Positions 53,595 through 63,596 are shown, numbered from the stretch's first letter. The stretch: DNA of 64,000 nucleotides from Anaeromassilibacillus sp. An250 (GCF_002159845.1 NZ_NFJK01000006.1:62001-126000), one strand, 5' to 3'. Translations and numbers: made by a program. The notes: generated by a model not told the origin, from the letters alone.

Positions 53595-54152
53595 CTATTT
53601 TAACGTCAAACACTTTTTGGGACAGGACGCCGCACAAATACCGCATCCCACACATTTTTCCGCATCGAGCGCCCAGCTTTTCGCCGCGCGATCCACCGTA
53701 ATGGCGTCTTGCGGGCATTTCTTGGCACACAAGGTGCAATATACGCATTTCGACGCATCGTTGACCGGCTTTCCGCCCGCCTGCTGCGTCTCCTGCTCCG
53801 GCGGCGCCGGACGGGTGAATGTCTCGCTCGCCTTCTGTGCACCGGGCTCGGTATAGCCGGGCACTATAAACAAGCATTTCTTCGGGCATACATTGGTACA
53901 GTTTCCACATTGCACACAATCGAAGCGATTGATCGTCCAGGTCCGCGCAGCCCGATCCACCTTCAAAGCCCCCGGCGGACAAGAACGTGCGCACAGGTCG
54001 CAGCTGATGCAGTCCTCAATTTTAATTTGCACATGGCCGCGCATCCGTTCCGGATACTTCGCCGGTTCGAATGGATAGCCCGTTGTCGCAGGTTTAGAAA
54101 ATAAATTTTTCAGCGCCGTATGCGCAAATGGGAAAACTCTCCACTCCGCCAT
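53595..54152 (-). CDS. echF: Ech hydrogenase ferredoxin-like subunit with four [4Fe-4S] sites
   Basis: The product is 185 residues, longer than the usual two-cluster subunit (about 120). The first pair of cluster motifs (CISCDLCARSCP, CVQCGNCTNVCP) is the normal EchF/NuoI-like module; a Pro/Glu-rich linker leads to a second pair (CVYCTLCAKKCP, CVGCGICAASCP). The extra domain could extend electron delivery from ferredoxin. Last gene of the ech operon. Confidence 0.88.
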   Translation of the reverse strand: MAEWRVFPFAHTALKNLFSKPATTGYPFEPAKYPERMRGHVQIKIEDCISCDLCARSCPPGALKVDRAARTWTINRFDCVQCGNCTNVCPKKCLFIVPGYTEPGAQKASETFTRPAPPEQETQQAGGKPVNDASKCVYCTLCAKKCPQDAITVDRAAKSWALDAEKCVGCGICAASCPKKCLTLK

Positions 54153-54158
54153 TCTCTC

Positions 54159-55238
54159 TCACCTCTCCGTACAGCTGATGCAGGGGTCAATGGTCAAAAT
54201 CAGAAGCGGCACATCCGCCAGCTGACACCCTTTCATCAACTCCAACATGGGCGGGATATTGCTGGTCGTGGGTGTGCGCAGGCGGAACCGGTCGAGGAAT
54301 TTCGTCCCATTGGCTTTCACATAATAAATCGCTTCGCCGCGGGGCTGTTCAATCCGCATAAAATACTCGCCATTGGGGTTGCCTTTGACCGGCACACGGA
54401 TCGGGCCCTCCGGAATTTTTGAAATTGCCTGCCGGATCAAGGCAAAGGACTGATAAATCTCCTGGATACGCACTTCACACCGCGCATAGGAATCCCCATC
54501 GGAAGCGGTGACCGGCTCAAATTCCAGCTCATTATAGGCCGCATAGCCCAGCTTACGCGCATCGTAAGCGATGCCGCAGGAACGAAGCATTGGCCCTACC
54601 GCACCGGCAAGGATTGCCTGCTCCGGTTTTAAGACGCCCAGGCCACGCAAGCGGACTCCCACTGTGTAATCCCGCAGAAAGGCCTCCGCGATGGGCCGCA
54701 GCTCTTTCTCCATCTCATCAATTGTATCCGAAATGGCTTTTAGCATCCCGCTATCCATGTCCTTGAGAACGCCGCCGATGCAGTTTACCGAAAAGATGAC
54801 ACGCCCACCGGTAGTAAGATCAAACATATCGAGGATCTTTTCCCGCAATCTCCAGGACTCCATAAACAGGCTTTCAAACCCCATGGCATCCGCCAGCAAA
54901 CCCAACCAAAGGAGATGGCTGTGTACACGGCTCATTTCCATCCAGATCGTGCGCAGGTAATTGGCCCGGCGGGGCGGCTCCACGCCCATGATGTGTTCCA
55001 CGCTCTGGCAATATCCCATGCCGTGGCCAAAACTACAGATCCCGCAGACGCGTTCCGCTATGTAAACATATTCCTTAAAATCTTTGATCTCCACTAGTTT
55101 CTCTAAGCCGCGGTGTACAAAGCCAATACTTGGTACCGCCTCTACGACCGTCTCATCTTCCAGGACGAGATCCAAATGTACAGGCTCCGGCAAAACAGGA
55201 TGCTGAGGTCCAAAGGGAACGATACTTCTTTTTGCCAT
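54159..55238 (-). CDS. echE: Ech hydrogenase large (NiFe) subunit
   Basis: The product is 359 residues. Nickel ligands are present in RVCGICSFGH (about 63-72) and in DPCISCTER at the very C-terminus. No peptide follows this motif, so no C-terminal processing is expected, consistent with the absence of a maturation endopeptidase gene here. Catalyses H2 formation or uptake at the cytoplasmic arm of the complex. Confidence 0.93.
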   Translation of the reverse strand: MAKRSIVPFGPQHPVLPEPVHLDLVLEDETVVEAVPSIGFVHRGLEKLVEIKDFKEYVYIAERVCGICSFGHGMGYCQSVEHIMGVEPPRRANYLRTIWMEMSRVHSHLLWLGLLADAMGFESLFMESWRLREKILDMFDLTTGGRVIFSVNCIGGVLKDMDSGMLKAISDTIDEMEKELRPIAEAFLRDYTVGVRLRGLGVLKPEQAILAGAVGPMLRSCGIAYDARKLGYAAYNELEFEPVTASDGDSYARCEVRIQEIYQSFALIRQAISKIPEGPIRVPVKGNPNGEYFMRIEQPRGEAIYYVKANGTKFLDRFRLRTPTTSNIPPMLELMKGCQLADVPLLILTIDPCISCTER

Positions 55239-55244
55239 AGTCCC

Positions 55245-55592
55245 TCACCCCTTTTCTTTAAATGGCGTGTCCCGGGCAATGCGGTACAACTTGTGATGAT
55301 AATCGTTTTCCATGCTCTCAATCTTGACGCCAAACAACTCTGCCACTTCGTTTTCCTGTATAAACGCGCAGGGATAAACCTGCGTAATACTGGAAACAGG
55401 CTCGTCCTCCCCAACTGTCAAACGCAGGGTGCGCATATCAAATCCTTTTGCAAACGAGTAGCTCAATTCATATTGCTCTGGCAAGCGGCATGCGCAAATC
55501 TGTACCAGGCGCCATCCATCCATTTTGAACTGGATCACCATCGGGAGGAACTGCTCCATCGTGATCGGTTCGATCGTATTTAAATACTCCAT
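55245..55592 (-). CDS. echD: Ech hydrogenase subunit D (NuoC-like)
   Basis: The product is 115 residues, related to the 30-kDa NADH dehydrogenase subunit (VSSITQVYPCAFIQENEVAE, LFGVKIESM). Sits between echC and echE with 6- and 12-bp gaps. Structural link between the NiFe module and the membrane arm. Confidence 0.85.
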   Translation of the reverse strand: MEYLNTIEPITMEQFLPMVIQFKMDGWRLVQICACRLPEQYELSYSFAKGFDMRTLRLTVGEDEPVSSITQVYPCAFIQENEVAELFGVKIESMENDYHHKLYRIARDTPFKEKG

Positions 55593-55604
55593 GCCATTTT
55601 CTCC

Positions 55605-56054
55605 TTATGTTCCACTCTTCTTCCGCTGGCTGGCGAAGGCTTCACGTTTTTTCTGTAGCAGTTCAACCGCTTTTACAACCCCGTCAATAATGGCCTGCGG
55701 CCGTGCAGCGCATCCGGGTACATAAATATCCACCGGGATGACCGTGTCCACGCCGCCCTTAATATTGTAGCATTCTTTAAATATTCCTCCCGTGCAAGCA
55801 CAGATTCCCACCGCTACAACCACCTTTGGATTCGGCATCTGGCTGTAAATCTGCTTGACAACGCTCTCGCTCTGGCTATTGATCCCCCCTGTGATGAGCA
55901 GGATATCCGCCTGGAAGGGGTCGCCGGTGTTGATAATTCCGAAGCGCTCCACGTCGTACACCGGCGTCGTGCATGCCAGCACTTCAATGTCACAGCCATT
56001 GCAGCTGCTTCCATCGTAGTGGAGCATCCAAGGAGATTTCGCAAGCTTTCCCAT
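55605..56054 (-). CDS. echC: Ech hydrogenase small subunit (NuoB-like)
   Basis: The product is 149 residues. Proximal [4Fe-4S] ligands in SSCNGCDIEVLAC, ICACTGG and VPGCAARPQAI, as in group 4 hydrogenases and NuoB. Passes electrons between EchF and EchE. Confidence 0.92.
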   Translation of the reverse strand: MGKLAKSPWMLHYDGSSCNGCDIEVLACTTPVYDVERFGIINTGDPFQADILLITGGINSQSESVVKQIYSQMPNPKVVVAVGICACTGGIFKECYNIKGGVDTVIPVDIYVPGCAARPQAIIDGVVKAVELLQKKREAFASQRKKSGT

Positions 56055-56066
56055 GGCACTGCCTCC

Positions 56067-56930
56067 TCACTTAATCAACATCAAAATCAAAAAGTTCAGC
56101 CCGCCTGTGAGCAAAGTGACAACCCAGCAGCTGTCCAACAAAGTTCTCCACTTCACACGGGCGCTGACGTTATCCCACAGGATCTCCAAGAAATACATAA
56201 ATAGGCAGGCTACAATGGCCAGCGGCCAGCTCCACCAGTTTTGGTTGAGGAAAAACAGCGCTACAATCCCCAACATCAGAGTGATCTCATAATACTCTGC
56301 AATGTTCATAATCGCCAAAATCGGCCCCGCCATCTCGGTCGTCAAGCCCTTGACCATCTCCTGGTGGGCATGGTGGCTGGTGGAAAGATCAAACGGGGAC
56401 TTGCGCAGCTTGATCGCTGTGATAAACATAAAGCCCAGCAAAAATCCCGGCATCATCAGCACAGAACTCAGCGGCATATGGATGATATCCACCACCTGGA
56501 AGGAGCCGGTTGCCAAATAAAAGCCAACCGCCAGCAACAAGGTCAACGGTTCATAGGCCATCATTTGGAGCATTTCACGGCTTGCGCCCATGGTCGCAAA
56601 CGGCGAGGAATCGCTCGAAGCCGCCATGACCAGGAACATATCCGCCGTAGACAGGAGGAACAAACACATCAGGATATCCGCTCCTGCAAACAACATGGAA
56701 CCCGCCACTGCCAGAAAAACCAAATAGCTCAAAATGAGCAGCAGCTGCACGCCGTTTACTGCAATCATCTGCTTGGAAAACAGCTTGGACAAATCATAGA
56801 ACGGCTGAAAAAACGGCGGCCCTTTTCTTCCCTGCATCCGTGCCGTAATGATCCGGTCGAACCCATCCAACAGAGCGCCGGCAAACGGGGCCAGAAGCAA
56901 ATATAAAATAACGGAAACCACTCGCATCAT
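56067..56930 (-). CDS. echB: Ech hydrogenase membrane subunit B (NuoH-like)
   Basis: The product is about 287 residues with about 8 membrane helices. GFDRIITARMQGRKGPPFFQ and the AGPILAIMNIAEYYE region match NuoH/EchB. The ATG at 56930 overlaps the echA stop (ATGA), with GGAGGTGC upstream. It connects the hydrogenase module to ion translocation. Confidence 0.9.
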   Translation of the reverse strand: MMRVVSVILYLLLAPFAGALLDGFDRIITARMQGRKGPPFFQPFYDLSKLFSKQMIAVNGVQLLLILSYLVFLAVAGSMLFAGADILMCLFLLSTADMFLVMAASSDSSPFATMGASREMLQMMAYEPLTLLLAVGFYLATGSFQVVDIIHMPLSSVLMMPGFLLGFMFITAIKLRKSPFDLSTSHHAHQEMVKGLTTEMAGPILAIMNIAEYYEITLMLGIVALFFLNQNWWSWPLAIVACLFMYFLEILWDNVSARVKWRTLLDSCWVVTLLTGGLNFLILMLIK

Positions 56931-58819
56931 ACCGCACCTCCAATGATCAGGCAAAGCATTACAATCAGAATACCCGAAGACAGAATCACGGAAGGACGCA
57001 TTAACCGCCGCATACCAAATTCAAACCGCAGATACCAGTTTGTCAGGTACAAATGCTCCGGTTCCCCGTAGCTGTTCACAAAATAGGTATTGTCCCCCTC
57101 GTTGGCGCCGCCCATATAAATCGGCACATATTCCTTATGCGCCCACCGCGTAACTAGGAACATCGTCGCTGGAACAAAAAGGACCGATACCAACATGATG
57201 GCCATGGTGGTCAGGATGCTCATAGAAAGCACTTCATGGGAGGCTCCAAAGAGTTCTAGGATAATGGGATTTACAACGGTTGTCGCTAGCCACGGGAACA
57301 ACAGGCAAAGCAGCAATACACAGCCTGCATGGATAAACATCGAAAAATACTGGTCCCTATGGGTGACATCCCGGGCCTCCTCTTTGGTGCGGTGCATGGA
57401 CACAAGCTTTGTCAGCCATTTTGTCCAGTAGAACATCGTTGTCGCACTGCCGAAGGCGAGGAAAATAACCAGCAGGAAATTGCCTGCATCTACAAACGCT
57501 TTCAACGCTACCCATTTAGAGATCAACATTCCAAAAGGCGCCAAATACATTCCGGCAATGCCAATACCCATGATATAGGTCAGCTTCGGCAAGCGCAAGA
57601 TCAAGCCATGCATATTCTCGATGTCTCTGGACCCCAAGCTGTTCTCCACAGACCCAACCGCCTGGAAAAGCATGGATTTGCTTACCGAATGGAAGATCAT
57701 CAAGAGCACGGCCGCCCATATGGTTTCCTCCGCGCCGATGCCCGCACAGGCCACAATCAGGCCCAAATTGGACACCGTCGAAAACGCCAGCACTTTCTTG
57801 CCGTCATTCTGGGCGATGGCCATCATGCTGGCTGCGATGAAGGTAAACCCGCCGATCAAAGATACCATCTGCCCGGTCATGGTCCCGGCAAGCGCCGGAG
57901 AAAGCCGGATCAACAGGAATACACCCGCTTTAACCATGGTTGCACTATGTAAAAGCGCGCTCGACGGAGTCGGAGCGACCATCGCGCCCAGCAGCCAGGA
58001 AGAAAACGGCAGCTGCGCGGATTTTGTGAGCCCAGCCAGCGCCAACAACGCCACAGGGATCACTGCTCCTGTCTGGACAACCGCCTCCAGCTGTACGGTT
58101 CCCAGCGTCGCCGCCGCTACCGCAATGGCGATGGCGAACCCAAAGCCGCCAACGAGGTTCATCCACAGCGCGCGGAAGCTATTGTTGACCGCCTCTTCTG
58201 TCCGGGTGTAGCCGATCAAGAGGAACGAAATCACGCTGGTTACTTCCCAGAAGAAGTACATCCAGATGAGATTCTCCGAAAGTACCAAACCGAACATTGC
58301 CGCCAGGAACAAAAACAGCATGGAAAAGAAAAATCCACTGCGATCCTGAAATTCCTTGTGGTGCTGGTGATATGCCTTCATATAGCCCACAGCATAGATG
58401 CAGATAAGGCCGCCAATGAATGCGGCGATCATGCACATCAGCATGCTCAGACTGTCGATCTGCATATGGCAGGCCGGCTGCATGGGGAATCGAAACTCCG
58501 TCCAGATTCCTAAAGCAGTCTGCCCTACAGACAGTAGGATCACTGGATATTTGCGGTATTTAATGCTCAAATACACAATCAACCCAGTCAAAAAGAGTTC
58601 CCCTGCGATCATCAGGTAATTGACCCATTCGGTCTCTTGATAAAACGCCATCGCTTGTGCGCCATTTGTCAACCACATGCCCAGAAGGGCCGCAGCCAAA
58701 ACCATGACGCCTCCCGCGCCAGCGTAAACAACATAACCGCGTATTCGTTCCTGCTTAATAAGAGGAACAATCGCAGCAATCAATAAAGGCCAACCGATTA
58801 AAATTGGTAAGATTCCCAT
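56927..58819 (-). CDS. echA: Ech hydrogenase membrane subunit A (NuoL-like)
   Basis: The product is 630 residues, an antiporter-like subunit with about 14-16 helices. Conserved FFFWEVTSVISFLLIGYTRT, with the Glu typical of Mrp/NuoL channels, and LTKSAQLPFSSWLLGAM with its channel lysine, then HSATMVKAGVFLL. Pumps H+ or Na+ coupled to electron flow from ferredoxin to protons. First gene of the operon. Confidence 0.92.
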   Translation of the reverse strand: MGILPILIGWPLLIAAIVPLIKQERIRGYVVYAGAGGVMVLAAALLGMWLTNGAQAMAFYQETEWVNYLMIAGELFLTGLIVYLSIKYRKYPVILLSVGQTALGIWTEFRFPMQPACHMQIDSLSMLMCMIAAFIGGLICIYAVGYMKAYHQHHKEFQDRSGFFFSMLFLFLAAMFGLVLSENLIWMYFFWEVTSVISFLLIGYTRTEEAVNNSFRALWMNLVGGFGFAIAIAVAAATLGTVQLEAVVQTGAVIPVALLALAGLTKSAQLPFSSWLLGAMVAPTPSSALLHSATMVKAGVFLLIRLSPALAGTMTGQMVSLIGGFTFIAASMMAIAQNDGKKVLAFSTVSNLGLIVACAGIGAEETIWAAVLLMIFHSVSKSMLFQAVGSVENSLGSRDIENMHGLILRLPKLTYIMGIGIAGMYLAPFGMLISKWVALKAFVDAGNFLLVIFLAFGSATTMFYWTKWLTKLVSMHRTKEEARDVTHRDQYFSMFIHAGCVLLLCLLFPWLATTVVNPIILELFGASHEVLSMSILTTMAIMLVSVLFVPATMFLVTRWAHKEYVPIYMGGANEGDNTYFVNSYGEPEHLYLTNWYLRFEFGMRRLMRPSVILSSGILIVMLCLIIGGAV

Positions 58820-58862
58820 AAATAATACCCCTCTATGGAAAATTCATTGAAAACCGGAATTT

Positions 58863-58891
58863 ATTATAGTCCTATTTTTTTTAAAACACAA
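58863..58891 (-). promoter_or_regulatory. ech operon promoter
   Basis: Minus strand TTGTGT (58886-58891), 17-bp spacer, TATAAT (58863-58868). The divergent hyp promoter is less clear (possible -10 TACAAT at 58970-58975). Confidence 0.65.
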
Positions 58892-59009
58892 GAGCAGATA
58901 CCGCTAATTTTCACTAACATATCCTTCCTTTCGTTGAATAGGTATGGTATTTTTTACAGTTTGGTGATACAATGGGTTCGATTCTTCTGAAGGCAGGTTG
59001 AACGTATCC

Positions 59010-59351
59010 ATGCACGAATTATCCATAACACAGAGCATTCTGAAGATCTCGTTGGAGGCTGCCAGTCAGCAGGGGGCAACCCGTATCCGGGCAATTCGCC
59101 TGCGGATGGGTCCCTTTTCCGGCGTTGTTCCAGAATGCGTTCAAATGTATTTGGATGTCCTTGCAAAGGGCACCCGGGCCGAAGGAGCCAAAATAGAAGT
59201 GGAAACCGTCCCCTTAAAAGTGCTCTGCCGTGATTGCGGCCGGGAAAGCGAGATCACCCGCGAACGCATCCAATGCCCGTTCTGTGGGAGTATCCAGCTC
59301 AAACGCCTTTCCGGGAACGAATTCATGGTCGATAGTTTGGAGGTTGATTGA
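59010..59351 (+). CDS. hypA: Hydrogenase nickel insertion protein HypA
   Basis: The product is 113 residues. The ATG at 59010 gives MHELSITQS, whose His2 is the nickel ligand, so this start is preferred to the TTG at 58998. Zinc site from CRDCG and CPFCG. First gene of hypABFCDE, divergent from ech. Confidence 0.93.
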   Translation: MHELSITQSILKISLEAASQQGATRIRAIRLRMGPFSGVVPECVQMYLDVLAKGTRAEGAKIEVETVPLKVLCRDCGRESEITRERIQCPFCGSIQLKRLSGNEFMVDSLEVD

Positions 59352-59353
59352 AA

Positions 59354-60010
59354 ATGGAAATCAAAGTACTGCACCAGGTGATGGAGTGGAACGAGGATGT
59401 GAGTGCTGAGGTCCGCAAAACCTTGTCCGAAAAAAAGGTCTGCCTGATCAATGTGATGGGAAGCCCCGGCACCGGAAAGACTAGCCTGATCACGGAATTG
59501 ATTGCAAGGCTGCGGGGATCGTTCTCTATCGGCGTGATTGAAGGCGACATCACCGGCCAGATTGACGCGGAAAAGATTGCAGCGCTGCAAATTCCCGCCG
59601 TCCAGCTGAATACGGACGGCGCTTGCCACATCGAGGCGATGAGCATTCAGCACATCTTGCCGCAATTCGACCTCCATGCATTGGATGTCCTGTTTGTAGA
59701 AAACATCGGCAACCTAGTGTGCCCGGCCGAATTCGACATCGGCGAAAACTTCCGTATTACCATTCTCAGCATCCCAGAAGGGGACGACAAGGTCGCAAAG
59801 TACCCGCTGATGTTCACCGACACCGACTGCCTAGTCCTAAACAAATGCGATATGCTCCCGTATTTTGATTTCAACCTCGACCGCGTTGAAAAAGACTATC
59901 GAGGCGTCAATCCTGAGGGGCCCCTGTTCCAGGTTTCCAGCCGCACAGGGGACGGACTGGACGCCCTGACACAGCATTTGGAGGGCCGTATCCGGGCTGC
60001 ATTGGCATGA
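59354..60010 (+). CDS. hypB: Hydrogenase nickel incorporation GTPase HypB
   Basis: The product is 218 residues. P-loop GSPGTGKTS, FVENIGNLVCPAEFDIGE with the metal-site Cys, NKCDMLPYFDF. No His-rich nickel-storage leader. The ATG at 59354 is used; a TTG at 59348 overlapping hypA is possible. Confidence 0.93.
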   Translation: MEIKVLHQVMEWNEDVSAEVRKTLSEKKVCLINVMGSPGTGKTSLITELIARLRGSFSIGVIEGDITGQIDAEKIAALQIPAVQLNTDGACHIEAMSIQHILPQFDLHALDVLFVENIGNLVCPAEFDIGENFRITILSIPEGDDKVAKYPLMFTDTDCLVLNKCDMLPYFDFNLDRVEKDYRGVNPEGPLFQVSSRTGDGLDALTQHLEGRIRAALA

Positions 60011-62268
60011 GTATGTCTCGCCGCATCCGGTTTGAAATCGCCGGGATTGTGCAGGGGGTGGGGTTCCGGCCCTATCTGTACCGTCTCGCACAGCGGCACG
60101 CCCTGTGCGGCTGGGTGCGAAATACCCCCTCCGGCGTGGAGCTGGAATTGGAAGGGCCAACGGAAGCGCTTTCCAGCTTCCAGGACGAATTGGCCCGCTC
60201 TACCCCCCCTCTGGCCGTTGTGGAACAGGTTCGCACCGTACCTCTGGATGGGCTGGTGGGCTACGACCGTTTTACCATCCGAAGCAGCGCAAAGGGGGAC
60301 GGCGGCACCCTGGTTTCGCCGGATATCGCTCCCTGCGCCGCCTGCCTGCGGGAGTTGGCGGACCCGGCTGACCGGCGGTACCGCTATCCGTTTATCAATT
60401 GTACGGACTGTGGCCCCCGCTTTACCATCATCCGCGACCTCCCTTACGACCGGAAAACGACGTCCATGGCACAATTTTCCATGTGCCCCACCTGTAACGC
60501 GGAATACGAAGACAGCCATTCCCGCCGTTATCATGCCCAGCCGGACTGCTGCCCCAGCTGCGGGCCACAGGTCTGGCTGCTCGACGCAGAGGGCCGGAAA
60601 ATCGCCGGGGACGTCTTTGCGGAAGCGCAAAAAGCTTTGGCCCGCGGAAGCATTCTCGCTATCAAAGGGCTCGGCGGCATCCATCTCGCCTGCGATGCGC
60701 GCAATGCGGAGGCAGTCCGCCGTCTCCGGCTGCGGAAGCACCGCGAAGAAAAGCCGCTGGCGGTCATGTGCCGGGATCTCAACAGCGCCCGGTCACTCTG
60801 CCGGGTCACGGAGGCGGAGGCTTCTCTTTTGGAAAGCGTACGCCGCCCCATTGTCCTGTTGGAAAAGAAAGCTCCGGAGGACTTCGCAAATCTCAGCGAC
60901 AACCGGCGTTTGGGGGTTATGCTCCCCTATACGCCGCTGCATGTTCTCCTATTGGACGGGACGTCCGGCGGACCGGACGCCTTGGTGATGACCAGCGCCA
61001 ACCTCTCCGACCAACCGGTCCTTTTGGAGGACCAGGAAGCCCTTGATGGGTTGGCGGGAATTGCCGATGGCTTTCTCCTACACGACCGCCCCATCCAAAA
61101 CCGTTGTGACGATTCCCTGGTGATGGCCTGGCAGGGGCGGGAATACTTTTACCGCCGCAGCCGCGGGTATGTCCCCCAGCCGGTCACGTTTGCGCGCGAT
61201 GCGACCGGTGTGGTCGCCTTCGGCGCGGAACAGAAGGCCTCGTTTGCCGTGGGCCGCGGACAGCATGTATTTTTAAGCCAGCACATCGGCGATTTAAAAA
61301 ACCTGGAAACCCTGGACCACTATCGGGAGTCCTTGGACACCTTTCTCCGGCTGTTCCGCATCATGCCATCCACGTTGGTCTGTGACCTTCATCCGGACTA
61401 TTTTTCCACACAGGAAGCACAAGAGCACGCCAAACGCCTGGGACTTCCCCTCCTGCAGGTACAGCACCACTGGGCGCATATGGCGTCCTGCATGGCGGAC
61501 AACCGGCTCGCTGGGCCGGTATTTGGCATCGTGTGGGACGGGACGGGCTATGGAACGGACCATTCCATCTGGGGGGGCGAGTTTCTGGCAGGAGATTTCC
61601 AAACTTTCCGACGGTGCGGCTCGATTCGCCCCATCTTTCTTCCGGGGGGCGATGCGGCAATCCGGGAGATCGGCCGGATTGGGTTCTCCCTGTTGTGGGA
61701 CGCCGGGCTGCCCCTGGACCGTGCGCCGCTGGAATCGCCAAAAAAGCAGGCTTTGCGCGCTATGTTGGACAGCCACACCGCATGTCCAAAAGCCAGCAGC
61801 ATCGGCCGCCTGTTCGACGGGGTGTATTCCCTCCTGACCGGCACACAGCAAGTTTGCTACGAAGGTCAGGGGGCCACGCGCCTACAGGCCATGGCGCGGG
61901 AAGGAATCCCCGGCCAGCCATATCCTGTGGAGTTCTATGAAGAAGATGGGCTTCGTATCTTTGACACGCGCCCCTTGCTTCGGGCAATCACCGGCGATCT
62001 CTCCGATCATGTTGATCCCGCTGCGGTCGCGCGCGGCTTTATGGACGCCCTGTGCCGCATGGCATTGGAGCAGTGTTGTCTTTTGAATCCAGGAAAACTG
62101 CCGGTGGTCCTCTCCGGCGGCGTATTTTTAAACGAATATCTTCTCTCTGAAAGCACCCGGCTTCTCACACATGCCGGTTTTTCCGTCTATACGCATCACC
62201 GCGTTTCCACCAGCGACGAGGGCCTTTGCCTGGGCCAGCTGGCAATCGCGACCGCAAAAAGGAGCTAG
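60007..62268 (+). CDS. hypF: Carbamoyltransferase HypF
   Basis: The product is 753 residues, full length. Acylphosphatase domain (GIVQGVGFRPYLYRLA) about 1-90, two zinc fingers (CAACLREL...CTDCGP, CPTCNAEY...CCPSCGP), YrdC-like domain, then Kae1-like domain with HHWAHMASCMADN and LSGGVFLNEYL. Makes the cyanide ligand precursor from carbamoyl phosphate, which carAB in this window can supply. Overlaps hypB by 4 bp. Confidence 0.94.
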   Translation: MSMSRRIRFEIAGIVQGVGFRPYLYRLAQRHALCGWVRNTPSGVELELEGPTEALSSFQDELARSTPPLAVVEQVRTVPLDGLVGYDRFTIRSSAKGDGGTLVSPDIAPCAACLRELADPADRRYRYPFINCTDCGPRFTIIRDLPYDRKTTSMAQFSMCPTCNAEYEDSHSRRYHAQPDCCPSCGPQVWLLDAEGRKIAGDVFAEAQKALARGSILAIKGLGGIHLACDARNAEAVRRLRLRKHREEKPLAVMCRDLNSARSLCRVTEAEASLLESVRRPIVLLEKKAPEDFANLSDNRRLGVMLPYTPLHVLLLDGTSGGPDALVMTSANLSDQPVLLEDQEALDGLAGIADGFLLHDRPIQNRCDDSLVMAWQGREYFYRRSRGYVPQPVTFARDATGVVAFGAEQKASFAVGRGQHVFLSQHIGDLKNLETLDHYRESLDTFLRLFRIMPSTLVCDLHPDYFSTQEAQEHAKRLGLPLLQVQHHWAHMASCMADNRLAGPVFGIVWDGTGYGTDHSIWGGEFLAGDFQTFRRCGSIRPIFLPGGDAAIREIGRIGFSLLWDAGLPLDRAPLESPKKQALRAMLDSHTACPKASSIGRLFDGVYSLLTGTQQVCYEGQGATRLQAMAREGIPGQPYPVEFYEEDGLRIFDTRPLLRAITGDLSDHVDPAAVARGFMDALCRMALEQCCLLNPGKLPVVLSGGVFLNEYLLSESTRLLTHAGFSVYTHHRVSTSDEGLCLGQLAIATAKRS

Positions 62269-62276
62269 AATCAACT

Positions 62277-62495
62277 ATGTGTCTTGCAGTCCCTTTAAAA
62301 ATTGTATCCATCGCGGGAAAGCACGCCGTTGGGACAGCGGCAGGGCTTTCCCAAAACATCCGTGTTGACTTCATTCCCGACCTAAAACCCGGCGACTACG
62401 TGATGGTCCATGCCGGATTTGCCATCCAAAAGCTGACAAAAGAACAGGCGGAGGAGAACTTCGCCTGCATTCAGGAGGCCATCGATGCTCTTTGA
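62277..62495 (+). CDS. hypC: Hydrogenase assembly chaperone HypC
   Basis: The product is 72 residues, beginning MCLAVPLKI with the essential Cys2. AAGGAGC precedes the start, which excludes a longer frame. Works with HypD to carry the Fe(CN)2CO group. Confidence 0.93.
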   Translation: MCLAVPLKIVSIAGKHAVGTAAGLSQNIRVDFIPDLKPGDYVMVHAGFAIQKLTKEQAEENFACIQEAIDAL

Positions 62496-63579
62496 TGAGA
62501 AATTCCGCCGCCCGGACGGTATCCAGCGCCTTGTGAAGGAGCTTTGGGACATCAGCCAGGAGACCGGCCCTATCCGTCTGATGGAAATCTGTGGCACACA
62601 TACCATGGCCATCGCCAAAGCTGGGCTGCGCTCGCTGCTGCCTCCATCCATTCAACTGCTCTCCGGGCCGGGCTGCCCGGTTTGCGTCACGCCAGCCGGG
62701 GCGATCGATGAAATTTTGCGGCTTTCCGGTCTGCCGGATGTGATCCTTGCGAGCTATGGGGACCTTTTGCGGGTACCGGGTTCGGTGCGCGGGGATACGC
62801 TGCTACGCCGCCGCGCCTTGGGCGCGCAGGTCCAGACGGTCTATTCCCCCATGGAGGCCCTGGAAATCGCTGTGCAGCACCCGGATCAGGAAGTCATCTT
62901 CCTCGGCGTCGGGTTTGAAACGACCGCACCCGGTACCGCCGCCTGCATTTTAGAGGCCAAAGAGCAGGGTGCCTCCAATTTTTCCGTATTGTGCCTGCTC
63001 AAGAGTACCGAACCCGCCCTGCGTGCATTGATCCACGCGCCGGATTTTGCGGTAGACGGCTTTTTGTGTCCCGGCCATGTGGCCGTTATCACGGGCTCAG
63101 ATGCGTTTGCCTTTCTCCCGCGGGAATTCGGCCTCCCCGCCGTCGTCAGCGGTTTTGAGCCCGCCGACCTGCTCTTTTCCATCTACCGTCTGGCAGAGAT
63201 GCTGCGGCAAAAGGCGCCCGCCCTGGAAAATGAATATACGCGCCTGGTTTGTCCGGAGGGGAATTCCGCGGCGCGCTCGGCGATGGAGCGGGTATTCCTC
63301 CCCGCGGACAGCCTTTGGAGAGGCTTGGGAACCATCCCGAACAGCGGCCTTGCCCTCCGGGAGGCGTTCTCCCCGTGGGATGCTGCAAAAAAGTTCGGCT
63401 TTTCTCCATCTCCCACGGTGGAACTTGCGGGCTGTCAGTGCGGCGAAGTGATTCGCGGCGCTTGCAGGCCGGAGCAGTGCCCCCTTTTCGGGCGGGTCTG
63501 TACCCCATCCGATCCAGTGGGGCCGTGCATGGTCTCCAGTGAAGGGGCCTGCGCCGCAGCGTACCGCTATCAGACATGA
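62485..63579 (+). CDS. hypD: Hydrogenase Fe-ligand assembly protein HypD
   Basis: The product is 364 residues. EICGTHTMAI, GPGCPVCVTP, GFETTAPGTA and C-terminal cysteines for the [4Fe-4S] cluster are present. Overlaps hypC by 11 bp. Confidence 0.94.
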   Translation: MLFDEKFRRPDGIQRLVKELWDISQETGPIRLMEICGTHTMAIAKAGLRSLLPPSIQLLSGPGCPVCVTPAGAIDEILRLSGLPDVILASYGDLLRVPGSVRGDTLLRRRALGAQVQTVYSPMEALEIAVQHPDQEVIFLGVGFETTAPGTAACILEAKEQGASNFSVLCLLKSTEPALRALIHAPDFAVDGFLCPGHVAVITGSDAFAFLPREFGLPAVVSGFEPADLLFSIYRLAEMLRQKAPALENEYTRLVCPEGNSAARSAMERVFLPADSLWRGLGTIPNSGLALREAFSPWDAAKKFGFSPSPTVELAGCQCGEVIRGACRPEQCPLFGRVCTPSDPVGPCMVSSEGACAAAYRYQT

Positions 63580-63596
63580 CAGGGAGGAATCACACC

